Position numbers and translations under genes: made by a program. Of a stretch of DNA of 39,018 nucleotides, positions 24,734 to 36,227 are shown in pieces (within the stretch, counting starts at the first letter, position 1; each line of letters begins with the position of its first letter). The DNA lies in assembly GCA_016191645.1 (NCBI GenBank), contig JACPVQ010000260.1, forward strand, positions 1-39,018, written 5' to 3'. This DNA is from Candidatus Solibacter usitatus. Lineage in GTDB: Bacteria; Acidobacteriota; Terriglobia; Bryobacterales; Bryobacteraceae. The notes under the pieces are model-generated. The model had not been told where the DNA came from, did not search any database, and saw nothing but the letters and a program-made list of their open reading frames with translations.

Positions 24734-25486
24734 TCAAAGCTCAACCCGATCCATGGCGAGGAACTCAACAATATGCGGATGATCCGATTCGTCCAATTCG
24801 GCTACGGGACCAAAATAGATCACGTGTCCTTCAAACAGAACCACGACGCGGTCCGCCACGCGGCGCATCAATTCCAGATCGTGGGTCACTACTACCGATG
24901 TCAGGTTCAGGTGCGTTTTCAGCCGCAACATGAGGCTGCTCAAATGAGCCGACATGATGGGGTCCACCATGGTGGTGGGCTCATCGTACAAGATGCAGGA
25001 AGGCTGTGCGGCCAAGGCCCTGGCGATCGCCACAGCACGTTTATAGCCTACGGACAGGTCCGTCGGATAGGCGTCTTTATACTCTTCCAGATCGACCATC
25101 CGGAGCAGGCCCGCGACGACGTCTTCCTTGTTCTTCTCATCGTAATCTTCGCGAAGTTCCAGCGAAAACAGAATATTCTCGGCCACTGTCAAAGAATCGA
25201 ACAACGCCCCGCTCTGGAAGACCATTGTCACTTTGCGCCGGATCTCACGCAGTTCACTTTCCGTGAAGGTCGTGATATCTCTATGCTCTACAATCACTTG
25301 CCCCTTATCGGGCTTCAGGAACCCCATGATGTGGCCCAGCGAGACGGATTTCCCGACGCCGCTTCTGCCGATCACCGCTACGGTTTCGCCCGGATCAACA
25401 TGAAAACAGGCATCGACTAAAACGGGCCGGTCGAACGTCTTAAATACATGCCGGAACTCGATGTAGTGCGGGTATTGGTCGATCAC
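24734..25486 (-). CDS. MlaF-like ABC transporter ATP-binding protein
   Basis: 250 residues from GTG 25486, which overlaps the MobA stop as GTGA; an ATG at 25513 would overlap it by 31 nt. Walker A is IGRSGVGKS, the Q-loop is TMVFQSGALFDSLTVAENI, Walker B with the following Glu is CILYDEPTTMVDP and the switch His is VVVTHDLELM. The signature LSVGYKRAVAIARAL departs from LSGGQ. GALFDSLTV and the DP after the DEP are typical of MlaF/Ttg2A ATPases of MCE-type lipid transport. No permease or MCE gene is adjacent, so the partners must lie elsewhere. Confidence 0.9.
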   Translation of the reverse strand: MIDQYPHYIEFRHVFKTFDRPVLVDACFHVDPGETVAVIGRSGVGKSVSLGHIMGFLKPDKGQVIVEHRDITTFTESELREIRRKVTMVFQSGALFDSLTVAENILFSLELREDYDEKNKEDVVAGLLRMVDLEEYKDAYPTDLSVGYKRAVAIARALAAQPSCILYDEPTTMVDPIMSAHLSSLMLRLKTHLNLTSVVVTHDLELMRRVADRVVVLFEGHVIYFGPVAELDESDHPHIVEFLAMDRVEL

Positions 25487-26103
25487 GCGCTTTTTTCCAG
25501 TATGCGACGCCACTCCTGCGGGGTGTTAGCGTTTGCCATCAAATTCATGTCCTCCACGGCGACAAGTTCGGTTCGATTCGCAACGAATGCATCCGTCACT
25601 TTGTACCGCCCGGACTCCAACGCCCGGTTGACGCCATCCAAAGCCGCCCGCCTGTACACGGCGCACAAAGGCTCCGGCAACCCGCCTGGACCCATCGGCA
25701 TCACCGCATCCGCGCCCGATTTCCGCGCCAGTCCGATCAATCTGAGCAGGAATTCCGCGGTCACGTTGGGCAGATCGCACGCTACTACAAGGCTCCATTC
25801 CGCACCGCTGTCCAAGAGCGCGGCATGGATTCCGCCGAGGGGGCCACAATCCGGGAAGCGGTCCTCCACCACTCGAAACCCTAGTTCAGTAAACGGTTGC
25901 GACGGTCCGACAATAGTCACCACCCCGGTGGCAAGTTGGACCTGCAGCGCAACATGCTGCACCAAGACTCCACCATTCAGAGGTAATAACGCTTTGTTGG
26001 AACCCATTCGCGAGCTTTTGCCGCCTGCCAGGACATATCCGGCAGCGGAGCCGGCGTCCGCGCCAAACGTCCCCGGGGAGGCTGCCGCATGATGCCCGGA
26101 CAT
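25483..26103 (-). CDS. mobA: Molybdenum cofactor guanylyltransferase, MobA
   Basis: 206 residues. The nucleotide-binding signature AGYVLAGGKSSRMGSNKALL is followed by VVEDRFPDCGPLGGIHAALL and LVVACDLPNVTAEFL, with the metal-binding Asp. LPEPLCAVYRR and the C-terminal MNLMANANTPQEWRRIL (N-x-N-T-P) complete the MobA pattern. It transfers GMP from GTP to molybdopterin to make the guanine dinucleotide cofactor in the cytoplasm. No molybdoenzyme gene is in the window. It is divergent from the transglycosylase gene (72 bp between starts). Confidence 0.92.
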   Translation of the reverse strand: MSGHHAAASPGTFGADAGSAAGYVLAGGKSSRMGSNKALLPLNGGVLVQHVALQVQLATGVVTIVGPSQPFTELGFRVVEDRFPDCGPLGGIHAALLDSGAEWSLVVACDLPNVTAEFLLRLIGLARKSGADAVMPMGPGGLPEPLCAVYRRAALDGVNRALESGRYKVTDAFVANRTELVAVEDMNLMANANTPQEWRRILEKSA

Positions 26104-26175
26104 GCCATGGATGATACCATCGAGGGGAAGAGGACTGGAAGTAAGGCAAAAACCGTGTATACTAGGAAAAACAGA

Positions 26176-26895
26176 ATGCTGCGGTTTTGTTTTATTGGAC
26201 TCACGCTAGCGGCCCCCCCCAGCCTCAAGCTTGGAGCGGCGGAGCCAGTTCTGTCTTCACCAAAGCCGATCACTACTGTCCGCGCCGACCGCTCCAGCGG
26301 CCGGCTGGTTCGCACCGAGGTCATCACCCCCAAAGTTATTGCCGCTAAGGTGATCTCCCCGGGTCTTACACCGGAACCCGAACCCGAGACGCCGAAACTG
26401 GGCCCCGACGCCAGCATCGGTGAAATTGTGGCCGATGCCGCCCGCCGCCACGAGGTCGATCCTCTTCTGGTACATTCTGTGATTAAGGTGGAAAGCGCAT
26501 ACAACAAGTACGCCGTTTCGAAGGCCGGGGCTCAAGGCCTGATGCAGCTGATTCCATCCACGGCCCAACGATTGGGCGTAAAGAACGTCTTCGACCCCAG
26601 GGAAAACATCGAAGCCGGGGTTCGCTATTTGAAGCAGTTGCAGTTGCAGTTCAAGGACGACCGTCTAGCCTTAGCCGCTTACAACGCGGGCGAAGGCGCA
26701 GTGGCGCGCTACGGAAACATTCCCCCCTATTCGGAAACGCAAAACTATGTTTACCAAGTGGGCAAAAACTGGGGGGCGGCCAAACGAGCGGTACAGGCGA
26801 CGCCTGCGCAACCGGTTTCCCAGAAGCCGGACGTGAAGAAAATCGTAACTTTCGTCGATGCAGAAGGTAGAGTGCATTACGAAATGCGGGATTAG
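26176..26895 (+). CDS. Lytic transglycosylase (SLT domain)
   Basis: 239 residues from ATG 26176, chosen for the Shine-Dalgarno AGGAAAA 6 nt upstream and because it opens a signal peptide (MLRFCFIGLTLAAPPSLKLG). A Pro/Val-rich linker leads to the goose-lysozyme-like SLT domain: VDPLLVHSVIKVESAYNKYA (catalytic Glu), SKAGAQGLMQLIPSTAQRLG, NIEAGVRYLKQLQLQF and LALAAYNAGEGAVARYGNIP. The tail TFVDAEGRVHYEMRD resembles DUF4124. It cleaves the peptidoglycan glycan strand in the periplasm. The amidase gene follows within 30 nt, so the two form a cell-wall pair. Confidence 0.93.
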   Translation: MLRFCFIGLTLAAPPSLKLGAAEPVLSSPKPITTVRADRSSGRLVRTEVITPKVIAAKVISPGLTPEPEPETPKLGPDASIGEIVADAARRHEVDPLLVHSVIKVESAYNKYAVSKAGAQGLMQLIPSTAQRLGVKNVFDPRENIEAGVRYLKQLQLQFKDDRLALAAYNAGEGAVARYGNIPPYSETQNYVYQVGKNWGAAKRAVQATPAQPVSQKPDVKKIVTFVDAEGRVHYEMRD

Positions 26896-26924
26896 AGAAC
26901 ACGCGGAGGAGCGTGGTGGAGCAA

Positions 26925-28466
26925 ATGCGACCCAATATAAGAAGTCGTACGATTGCCGCGGCGTGGACGATGATGCTCATCGCCATGACGCCTCTCTCGC
27001 TGGTGGCGGCAGACCACATGGGAGTTACCGCTGTGCGTTTCTGGTCGATCTCCGACGCCACGCGGATTGCCATTGAAACTACAGGCCCATTTAAGTTTGT
27101 CTCCGCGCGCCTGGAAAGTCCCGCCCGCATCTATTTCGATATCAAAGACGCGCGGCCGCAACTTTCGAAATCCATGCAGCACGTCATCGCTGTCAAGGAC
27201 TCCCGCATCAAACAGATTCGCGTCGCCGAGACCAGTCCCGGCACCACGCGCATTGTGATGGATCTGGAAGAGGGAGCGCTGGACATTCAGTCATCGCAGC
27301 TCGACGGACCGAATCGATTGATGATTGAAGTGAAGGGGAATGCCGTCAAGCCATCCTTCAGCGCTCAGCCGAGTGTTGCCGCGGTGCACCAGATATCGCG
27401 CCGCACCTTGCCGCCTTCGCCGCCCGCAAAGCCCTTTGATCCACCGCCAGTCTTGGGAAAAACGGCGCCTCTCCGCAACTTGCCAATGCAGGCCGTGAGT
27501 CTGCCGCCCGCTCCCGCCGAGCCCGAACGGGTGCATGTGGAACCAGTCACGCTGCCCGAGGTCCGGAAACAGGTTGCGGAAAAGAAGACGGAGCCGAAGA
27601 AAGACGATTCGCTCCACGCGGTTCTGAGCAATCCTCCGCCCATCATGCCGCCCTCGCTGGCTCAGGCCGCCGAAAGCGGCTACGCGTCACGCCCGGCCAC
27701 GCGCAACAGTAACGGCGACCGCAGCCTGACACGCGCCTTGGGTTTGAAGATCCGCCGCGTCGTCATCGATCCCGGTCATGGCGGTCATGATCATGGAACC
27801 ACAGGCGCGGGCGGATTGACGGAAAAAGAGCTGGTGCTCGATGTCTCCAGACGTTTGGGCGCGCTGATCACCGAAGGGTTGGGAAGTGAAGTCATCTTCA
27901 CGCGCACCACCGACGACTTCATCACGCTGGAGGATCGCACGGCGTTCGCCAATTCCAAAAAGGCCGATCTGTTCCTCTCCATCCACGCCAACGCTTCGCC
28001 GTACAAAGCCGTGGGTGGAGTGGAAACATACTATTTGAGCCTCACCACTTCTCGCGCCGCCATGGATTTGGCCAGCCGCGAAAATGCCTCGTCGCAGAAA
28101 TCGATCAGCGATCTGCGCGACCTGCTGCAGAAGATTGCTCTGCGCGATACCATCGACGAATCCCGCGAGTTCGCCGTGAAAGTCCAGCATTCCTTGACTT
28201 CTCTTCTGCCTCCCGCTACGCGTGGCACGCAGCAGAAAGACCGCGGCGTGAAACGCGCACCTTTTATCGTGCTCATCGGCGCGAAAATGCCCGCCATCCT
28301 CACCGAGGTCGGCTTTGTAACGAACACGCGCGAGGAAGTCCTGCTGAAGAAGCCGGAATACAGGCAGAAAGTTGCGCAAACCATCTACCGCGGCTTGCAG
28401 CAGTATGCGGAGAGCTTGAGCAAGATCGAAGTGGCGCAATCCGCTAAGCGAACCGACAGCGAGTAA
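26925..28466 (+). CDS. N-acetylmuramoyl-L-alanine amidase with AMIN domain
   Basis: 513 residues from ATG 26925; GTG 26913 or 26916 lie closer to GGAGGA at 26905-26910 and may be the real start. After a signal peptide (RTIAAAWTMMLIAMTPLSLV), the AMIN domain shows VRFWSISDATRIAIETTGPF and SRIKQIRVAETSPGTTRIVM. A Pro-rich linker (about residues 145-245) precedes Amidase_3: RRVVIDPGHGGHDHGTTGAG, GSEVIFTRTTDDFITLEDRT, ADLFLSIHANAS and PAILTEVGFVTNTREE, with the two His and the Glu zinc and catalytic residues. It cuts the stem peptide from muramic acid, as AmiC does in daughter-cell separation. Confidence 0.93.
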   Translation: MRPNIRSRTIAAAWTMMLIAMTPLSLVAADHMGVTAVRFWSISDATRIAIETTGPFKFVSARLESPARIYFDIKDARPQLSKSMQHVIAVKDSRIKQIRVAETSPGTTRIVMDLEEGALDIQSSQLDGPNRLMIEVKGNAVKPSFSAQPSVAAVHQISRRTLPPSPPAKPFDPPPVLGKTAPLRNLPMQAVSLPPAPAEPERVHVEPVTLPEVRKQVAEKKTEPKKDDSLHAVLSNPPPIMPPSLAQAAESGYASRPATRNSNGDRSLTRALGLKIRRVVIDPGHGGHDHGTTGAGGLTEKELVLDVSRRLGALITEGLGSEVIFTRTTDDFITLEDRTAFANSKKADLFLSIHANASPYKAVGGVETYYLSLTTSRAAMDLASRENASSQKSISDLRDLLQKIALRDTIDESREFAVKVQHSLTSLLPPATRGTQQKDRGVKRAPFIVLIGAKMPAILTEVGFVTNTREEVLLKKPEYRQKVAQTIYRGLQQYAESLSKIEVAQSAKRTDSE

Positions 28467-28486
28467 GCGGTATCATTTGTAGACGC

Positions 28487-30604
28487 ATGTCTACTCTTGT
28501 TACCTACGCAACGGACAACACCGTCGCCATCCTAACCGTTGAGAATCCGCCTGTAAATGCATTGAGCCCCGGCGTTCCGGAAGGAATCTCCGCCGGGCTC
28601 AAACAAGCTATCGCCGATCCGGCAATTCTCGCCGTCGTGCTCATCGGAGGCGGACGCACTTTCATCGCCGGAGCCGACATCAATGAATTCGTGAAGATCC
28701 ATTCAGGGGGTGGCGGCGATCTCAGCGTCATCCTGCACACGATTTCCGCAATCGAGAACAGCCCTAAGCCCGTCGTCGCGGCCATCCATGGCACGGCGTT
28801 CGGCGGTGGTCTCGAAGTGGCCATGTCCTGCCACTACCGGGTTGGGGTCGCGTCGGCGCAAGTGGGACAGCCGGAAGTGAAATTGGGAATCATTCCCGGC
28901 GGGGAAGGAACGCAGCGGCTTCCTCGTTTGGCAGGTCCCGCCAAGGCCGCCGAGATATGCGCTTTCGGCGAGCCGGTACAAGCATCCGAGGCTCACGAAC
29001 TTGGCATCCTCGATGAGATTGTCGATGGTGACCTGCGTGCCGGGGCTATCGCTTTTGCGCGGCGCGTGGCCGGCGTCAAGCCGCCGAAGACCAGCGAACG
29101 CGCGGAAAAACTGGGCAATTCCGCGGAGAACGAAAAAGCGTTCAGCGCCGTGCGTAACGCGGCGAAGAAAAAGCTGCGCGGACAAACCGCGCCGCTCGCG
29201 GCCATCGATGCCGTCGCAGCCGCGACGCGTTTGCCTTTCCGTGAAGGCTGCCAGGCGGAAGCCGATCTGTTCGCGCAGTGCCTTTCCTCGGATCAATCGA
29301 AGGGGCTCATTCATGCATTCTTCGGCGAACGCGCCGTTTCGAAAATTCCGGGCATCGGCAAAGACACTCCGCTGCTGCCCGTTCGCAAAGCCGCGGTCAT
29401 CGGCGCGGGCACCATGGGCGGCGGGATCGCCATGGTTTACGCCAACGCCGGCATCCCCGTTTTGTTGAAAGAAACCACGCGGGAGGCCCTCGACCGCGGC
29501 ATCGCCACCATCACGAAGAACTACATGAATTCCGTACAGCGGGGCCGTTTCACCGAAGCGTACGCGCGCGAGCGGCTGGCTTTGATTACGCCGCAACTTT
29601 CCTGGGACGGATTCGATCAGGCGGACATCATCGTGGAGGCGGCCTTTGAAAACATGGCGTTGAAGAAGGAGATTCTTGCCGCCATCGACAAGATCGCCAA
29701 ACCCGAATGTATTCTTGCGTCGAACACCTCAACGCTGAGTATCGACGAAATTGCCTCGGCTACTAGCCGGCCGCAGTCGGTGATCGGCCATCATTTTTTC
29801 AGCCCTGCGAATGTCATGCGGCTGCTCGAGATTGTGCGCGGCAAGGCGTCCTCGAATTCCGTGATCGCGACTTCCATGGACCTGGCGAAGAAGCTGCGCA
29901 AGGTCGGCGTGCTGGCGGGGAATTGCCGCGGCTTCATCGGCAACCGCATGTTTGCGCCCTACTGCCGGGAATCCATCTTTCTGGTGGAGGAAGGCAACAC
30001 ACCCGAATCGGTGGACGCGGCGCTCTACGAATACGGAATGGCTATGGGGCCACTGGCCGTTCAGGACCTCGCCGGACTCGATGTCGGCTGGCGCATTCGC
30101 AAAGAGTACAAACATCTGGAAACTCCTGGAGCACGATACGCCGAACTGGATTCCCTGCTTTGCGAGCAAGGCCACTACGGGCAAAAAACAGGAACGGGTT
30201 TCTTCGTTTACGATCAGAACCGCAAAGCGTCTCCCAACGGTGAACTTATGGCGATGGCCGCGGACTACGCGGCGAAAGCCGGCATTGCCGCAAGACCGTC
30301 CACGGCAAGCGAGATTGTCGAACGCTGTGTCTATGCGCTGATCAACGAAGGCGCCCTCCTTCTGGAAGAGGGCTTCGCGCTGCGCGCCGTCGACATCGAC
30401 ATTGTTTATCTCAACGGCTACGGTTTTCCGTCGTGGCGCGGCGGGCCCATGAAATATGCCGATCTGGTGGGTCTGCGGCTTGTTCTAGCCAAGATCCGCG
30501 AGTTCGAAAAACAGTTCGGCAGCGCCTGGACTCCCGCGCCGCTGCTCGTCCGGCTGGCAGAATCCGGATCCACTTTTACGCAGCATGACAAGGCAGTATC
30601 ATGA
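28487..30604 (+). CDS. Bifunctional enoyl-CoA hydratase / 3-hydroxyacyl-CoA dehydrogenase
   Basis: 705 residues. The crotonase domain (about 1-190) has GGGRTFIAGADINEF (oxyanion hole), HGTAFGGGLEVAMSCHYRVG and GQPEVKLGIIPGGEGTQRLP, both catalytic Glu included. The dehydrogenase domain (about 295-480) has the NAD site AAVIGAGTMGGGIAMVYANA and SNTSTLSIDEIA then GHHFFSPANVMRLLEIVRG (catalytic His-Glu region). C-terminal dehydrogenase domains follow with GFIGNRMFAPYCRESIFLVE and YLNGYGFPSWRGGPMKYADL. The length and order match the FadJ/peroxisomal bifunctional type, performing two successive beta-oxidation steps. It is coupled to the next gene by an ATGA overlap. Confidence 0.93.
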   Translation: MSTLVTYATDNTVAILTVENPPVNALSPGVPEGISAGLKQAIADPAILAVVLIGGGRTFIAGADINEFVKIHSGGGGDLSVILHTISAIENSPKPVVAAIHGTAFGGGLEVAMSCHYRVGVASAQVGQPEVKLGIIPGGEGTQRLPRLAGPAKAAEICAFGEPVQASEAHELGILDEIVDGDLRAGAIAFARRVAGVKPPKTSERAEKLGNSAENEKAFSAVRNAAKKKLRGQTAPLAAIDAVAAATRLPFREGCQAEADLFAQCLSSDQSKGLIHAFFGERAVSKIPGIGKDTPLLPVRKAAVIGAGTMGGGIAMVYANAGIPVLLKETTREALDRGIATITKNYMNSVQRGRFTEAYARERLALITPQLSWDGFDQADIIVEAAFENMALKKEILAAIDKIAKPECILASNTSTLSIDEIASATSRPQSVIGHHFFSPANVMRLLEIVRGKASSNSVIATSMDLAKKLRKVGVLAGNCRGFIGNRMFAPYCRESIFLVEEGNTPESVDAALYEYGMAMGPLAVQDLAGLDVGWRIRKEYKHLETPGARYAELDSLLCEQGHYGQKTGTGFFVYDQNRKASPNGELMAMAADYAAKAGIAARPSTASEIVERCVYALINEGALLLEEGFALRAVDIDIVYLNGYGFPSWRGGPMKYADLVGLRLVLAKIREFEKQFGSAWTPAPLLVRLAESGSTFTQHDKAVS

Positions 30605-32298
30605 CAATTCTTTCGTCACTTCTCGTTTTTCTGGCGGCGGCGCAAATCCCGGACAGAGACGCCAGGCTCACCGCGCCGCAAGGCACCAACTACGCTTACG
30701 TCATGCCGTCGTATGCGACGCGCGCCGAATGGGAGGCCAGAAAGCAGCATCTGCGCAAACAGATTCTGGCGGCGGCCGGATTGCTTCCGCTTCCCGCTCG
30801 CGGCCCGGTGAAGGCCGAGGTGTTCGGCAAGATTGCGTACACGGGTTACACCATAGAGAAAGTTCTGGTGGAGACGATGCCGGGCTACTTCCTGGGCGGG
30901 AATCTCTATCGCCCCTTAGGCAAGTCCGGAAAATTCCCGGGCGTCGTTTCGCCGCACGGGCATTGGAAAAAAGGGCGTCTGGAAAATACCGACCTCGGAT
31001 CCATTCCCGGCCGGTGCATCAATCTGGCGCGCCAAGGCTACGTCGTGTTCGCCTACGACATGGTGGGCTACAACGACACCAAGCAGACTCCGCATGCCTT
31101 TGGAGGCGCGCGTGAAGATTTGTGGAATTTCAATCCGCTCGGTCTGCAATTGTGGAATTCCATTCGGGCGCTCGACTTTGTGGAATCGCTCCCCGATGTC
31201 GATAAAGAGAGGCTTGCCGCAACCGGGGCTTCGGGCGGCGGAACACAGACTTTTCTTTTGGCCGCCGTCGATGAGCGCATCCGCGTCGACGTTCCCGTGA
31301 ACATGGTCTCCGGCATCATGCAGGGCGGGTCGCCGTGTGAGAATGCTCCCGGCTTGCGGCACGACGCATTCAACGTGGAATTCGGCGCGATGATGGCGCC
31401 CCGCCCCATGCTTCTGGTGGCCGCCACGGGCGATTGGACGAAGAATGATCCGCGCCTGGAGTATCAAGCCATCCGCGCCATCTACCAACTCTACGACGCC
31501 GCTTCGCAGGTGGAGCAGAAACAATTCGATTCGCCGCACAACTATCACCAGGGCAGCCGCGAAGCGATGTACGGTTTTTTTGCGCGCCGCATTCTGGGTA
31601 AAGACGGAGAGGTGAAGGAAGAGCCATTCACCGAGGACGCAGACGATCAGATGTTGGCTTTGAGCGGCCGCACGCTTCCGCCGGGCGCTCTCGATTACGA
31701 AGGAGTTTTCGCAGCGTGGCGCAAACTCACGACTGTTCGGGAAGCGGATCGCGAAGTGCTTCGCTACGCGCTGTCGGTGGAGAATCCGGCGAGCGTGGTT
31801 GCTGTGGAGACCGCCGACGCCATCGCCTTTACGCGCCCGGGTCGAGGCGACCGGATCGGGGGAATCTACCGCCGCGGAACGGGTGCGCCGCTGCTGGTCG
31901 TTCATCCCGATGGCGCCGAAGCGGCACGCGCCGCCGTGGCGTTTTCCGGCCGGCCAACGTTGTGGCTCACAGCGTGGCAAGGCGGGCGCGACGTTTCCGC
32001 GCGCCACTATTACACGTTTCATCGCACGGACTCGCAGAATCGGGTGCAGGATATCCTTACCGCGGTTCGCTGGCTGCAAATGCAGCATCCGGGTGCGGTG
32101 GAAATCCGAGGAGTGGGGCAGGCTTCGGTGGCTGCGCTATTCGCCGCGGCAGTTGCAGAAGGTCAGGTTCGTCTTGGTTCCACAGTGGAAAACTTCGCTG
32201 GAACAGACGAGCAGTTTCAAAAAGATTTCCACGTACCTGGGATTCAGAGGACCGGCGGGCTTGCCGCCGCGCGCAAGCTTACAGCAGGCGGAAATTAA
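30601..32298 (+). CDS. Exported alpha/beta hydrolase, acetyl xylan esterase-like
   Basis: 565 residues. The N-terminus MTILSSLLVFLAAAQ is a short signal peptide. The hydrolase domain shows PGVVSPHGHWKKGRLENTD (HGH oxyanion region), YVVFAYDMVGYNDTKQTPHA, ERLAATGASGGGTQTFLLAA (nucleophile Ser in GASGGG) and APRPMLLVAATGDWTKNDP. The likely catalytic His is in FDSPHNYHQGSREAM. The C-terminal 200 residues have no recognised motif and resemble a second, degenerate hydrolase half. Such proteins in acidobacteria are annotated as acetyl xylan esterases or dienelactone-hydrolase-like; the substrate is unknown. Its 3' end overlaps the convergent TonB gene by 20 nt. Confidence 0.82.
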   Translation: MTILSSLLVFLAAAQIPDRDARLTAPQGTNYAYVMPSYATRAEWEARKQHLRKQILAAAGLLPLPARGPVKAEVFGKIAYTGYTIEKVLVETMPGYFLGGNLYRPLGKSGKFPGVVSPHGHWKKGRLENTDLGSIPGRCINLARQGYVVFAYDMVGYNDTKQTPHAFGGAREDLWNFNPLGLQLWNSIRALDFVESLPDVDKERLAATGASGGGTQTFLLAAVDERIRVDVPVNMVSGIMQGGSPCENAPGLRHDAFNVEFGAMMAPRPMLLVAATGDWTKNDPRLEYQAIRAIYQLYDAASQVEQKQFDSPHNYHQGSREAMYGFFARRILGKDGEVKEEPFTEDADDQMLALSGRTLPPGALDYEGVFAAWRKLTTVREADREVLRYALSVENPASVVAVETADAIAFTRPGRGDRIGGIYRRGTGAPLLVVHPDGAEAARAAVAFSGRPTLWLTAWQGGRDVSARHYYTFHRTDSQNRVQDILTAVRWLQMQHPGAVEIRGVGQASVAALFAAAVAEGQVRLGSTVENFAGTDEQFQKDFHVPGIQRTGGLAAARKLTAGGN

Positions 32299-33283
32299 CT
32301 TCGATGGTTGCGGCCACGGCGACCGGTTTGCCGTCCTTGTAGCCGGGCTTGAACCGCCATTTCATGACGGCCTCAACGGCTTTCTCATCCAAGCCGAGGC
32401 CGAGCGGCCGGATCACACGCAAATCGCGAGGCTGGCCTTTTTCATCGACCACCACCTGCAAGACTACAGTTCCCTGGAACTTCGCCTTGCGCGCTTCTTC
32501 GGAGTATTCGGGCTCTACCTTGTAAACAATGGATGGGGATGAGACACCGCCGCCAATGCGGTACACGCCTCCGCCCATGTTGCCGCCTTCGCCGGGACCA
32601 AAGCCCGCTCCGCGCCCCGATCCGACACCGCCGCCTGAGCCGCTTCCGATTCCCGCGCCCGATCCTGGACCATTCGACGGCGGACCGATGCCCGCCAGCG
32701 GATTGCCGAACATCGGCAGGTTCGGTTTCGGAATATTGGCATCCGGCTGAATCACCAGCGTCGGCTCCATGATCAGCTTGGGATTTTCATTGCGGATCAC
32801 CGCCGTGGGTGGGGTGAACTGCTTCGGCGCAAGTTTCGGAAGTTTGCCTTTGCTGGGAGGAGTGGGGGAACGATCGCCGCCGCCGCCACCGCCGCCCATC
32901 TGTTTTGGCTTCGGCCGGTAAGGCGCCAAGTCCGGAGCGATTAGAGTAACCGTCTCACGAACCTTCTTTTGAATCGTCTCGTTGGTTCCCAGCACCAGCA
33001 GCAGGCTGATTACCGTTACATGGATGATGATGGAAATGCTTCCGGCGCGCGTCTCCTGACCGGTTGTCAGGCCCCAAATATCCTTTACCGCCACCGGGCG
33101 GGAAGTGACTTCCAACGGCGGGAGCTTCGGAGGGTTGAACGCTTCCTTGACACGGTTAATAAAGGAGCGGAACCAGTTCTCCTGCGTCTCGGCAACCAGC
33201 ATTCGCTGCAGGTGTATGTCTGGGTCGTGATCCAGAAGGGAGGGTTCTCTGTGGCCTTGCCTGTTCATCATTTCCACGGACAT
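32279..33283 (-). CDS. TonB-family energy transducer
   Basis: 334 residues. A cytoplasmic N-terminus of about 80 residues precedes one membrane helix (SISIIIHVTVISLLLVLGT). A Pro/Gly-rich periplasmic linker follows, with MGGGGGGGDRS and a long run of GSG/GAG repeats at about residues 205-245. The TonB C-terminal domain is VEPEYSEEARKAKFQGTVVL, QVVVDEKGQPRDLRVIRPLG and AVEAVMKWRFKPGYKDGKPV. It transmits proton-motive-force energy to TonB-dependent receptors, such as the one encoded at 11220-13184. The start is uncertain: ATG 33283, 33271 and 33268 are in frame and close together. Confidence 0.92.
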   Translation of the reverse strand: MSVEMMNRQGHREPSLLDHDPDIHLQRMLVAETQENWFRSFINRVKEAFNPPKLPPLEVTSRPVAVKDIWGLTTGQETRAGSISIIIHVTVISLLLVLGTNETIQKKVRETVTLIAPDLAPYRPKPKQMGGGGGGGDRSPTPPSKGKLPKLAPKQFTPPTAVIRNENPKLIMEPTLVIQPDANIPKPNLPMFGNPLAGIGPPSNGPGSGAGIGSGSGGGVGSGRGAGFGPGEGGNMGGGVYRIGGGVSSPSIVYKVEPEYSEEARKAKFQGTVVLQVVVDEKGQPRDLRVIRPLGLGLDEKAVEAVMKWRFKPGYKDGKPVAVAATIEVNFRLL

Positions 33284-33477
33284 CTAGGTATTACCCGCAC
33301 GTCGAATAGAGTTCTTCCAAGAACTGGAATCCGGTTGTTAGGACGTTCCACGGATGAGGTACGTTGCGCCTTAAGAAAAGAAAAGGCAAGCCCACATCTG
33401 AGTTCAGTGTACCACGATTGTCAATTTAGACACCTGTAGGAATAAGCTGGAGAATCCTAGGGGTCCGAAGTAAATAG

Positions 33478-33545
33478 TTGACATTAGTACACTCATGTTA
33501 TTGCATATGTGTCCGCTAATATGATAGACTCGTTCCTGTAGGAGA
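33478..33545 (+). promoter_or_regulatory. Candidate clpB promoter region and ribosome-binding site
   Basis: The 267-bp gap 33284-33550 holds no gene. TTGACA at 33478-33483 is a full -35 match but the best -10 candidate at normal spacing is weak (TTGCAT at 33501-33506). TATGAT at 33520-33525 is a better -10 with no good -35. GTTGACA at 33477-33483 and ACTCATG at 33491-33497 sit exactly 7 nt apart, like a degenerate HspR (HAIR) site. GGAGA at 33541-33545 is a clear Shine-Dalgarno 5 nt before the clpB ATG. Confidence 0.4.
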
Positions 33546-33550
33546 TCCGC

Positions 33551-36205
<2,655 letters not shown>

Positions 36206-36227
36206 TCACATGAGAAGAGAGGAATCC

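Noticed and set aside
26158-26163. TATACT as a -10 box for the transglycosylase gene
   Set aside because: It ends right at the Shine-Dalgarno, so a transcript from it would lack the ribosome-binding site, and the -35 candidate matches only three of six bases.
33484-33519. CIRCE (HrcA) element upstream of clpB, TTAG...CTAA
   Set aside because: The outer arms match in only part of their length and the total span is 36 bp instead of 27 bp.
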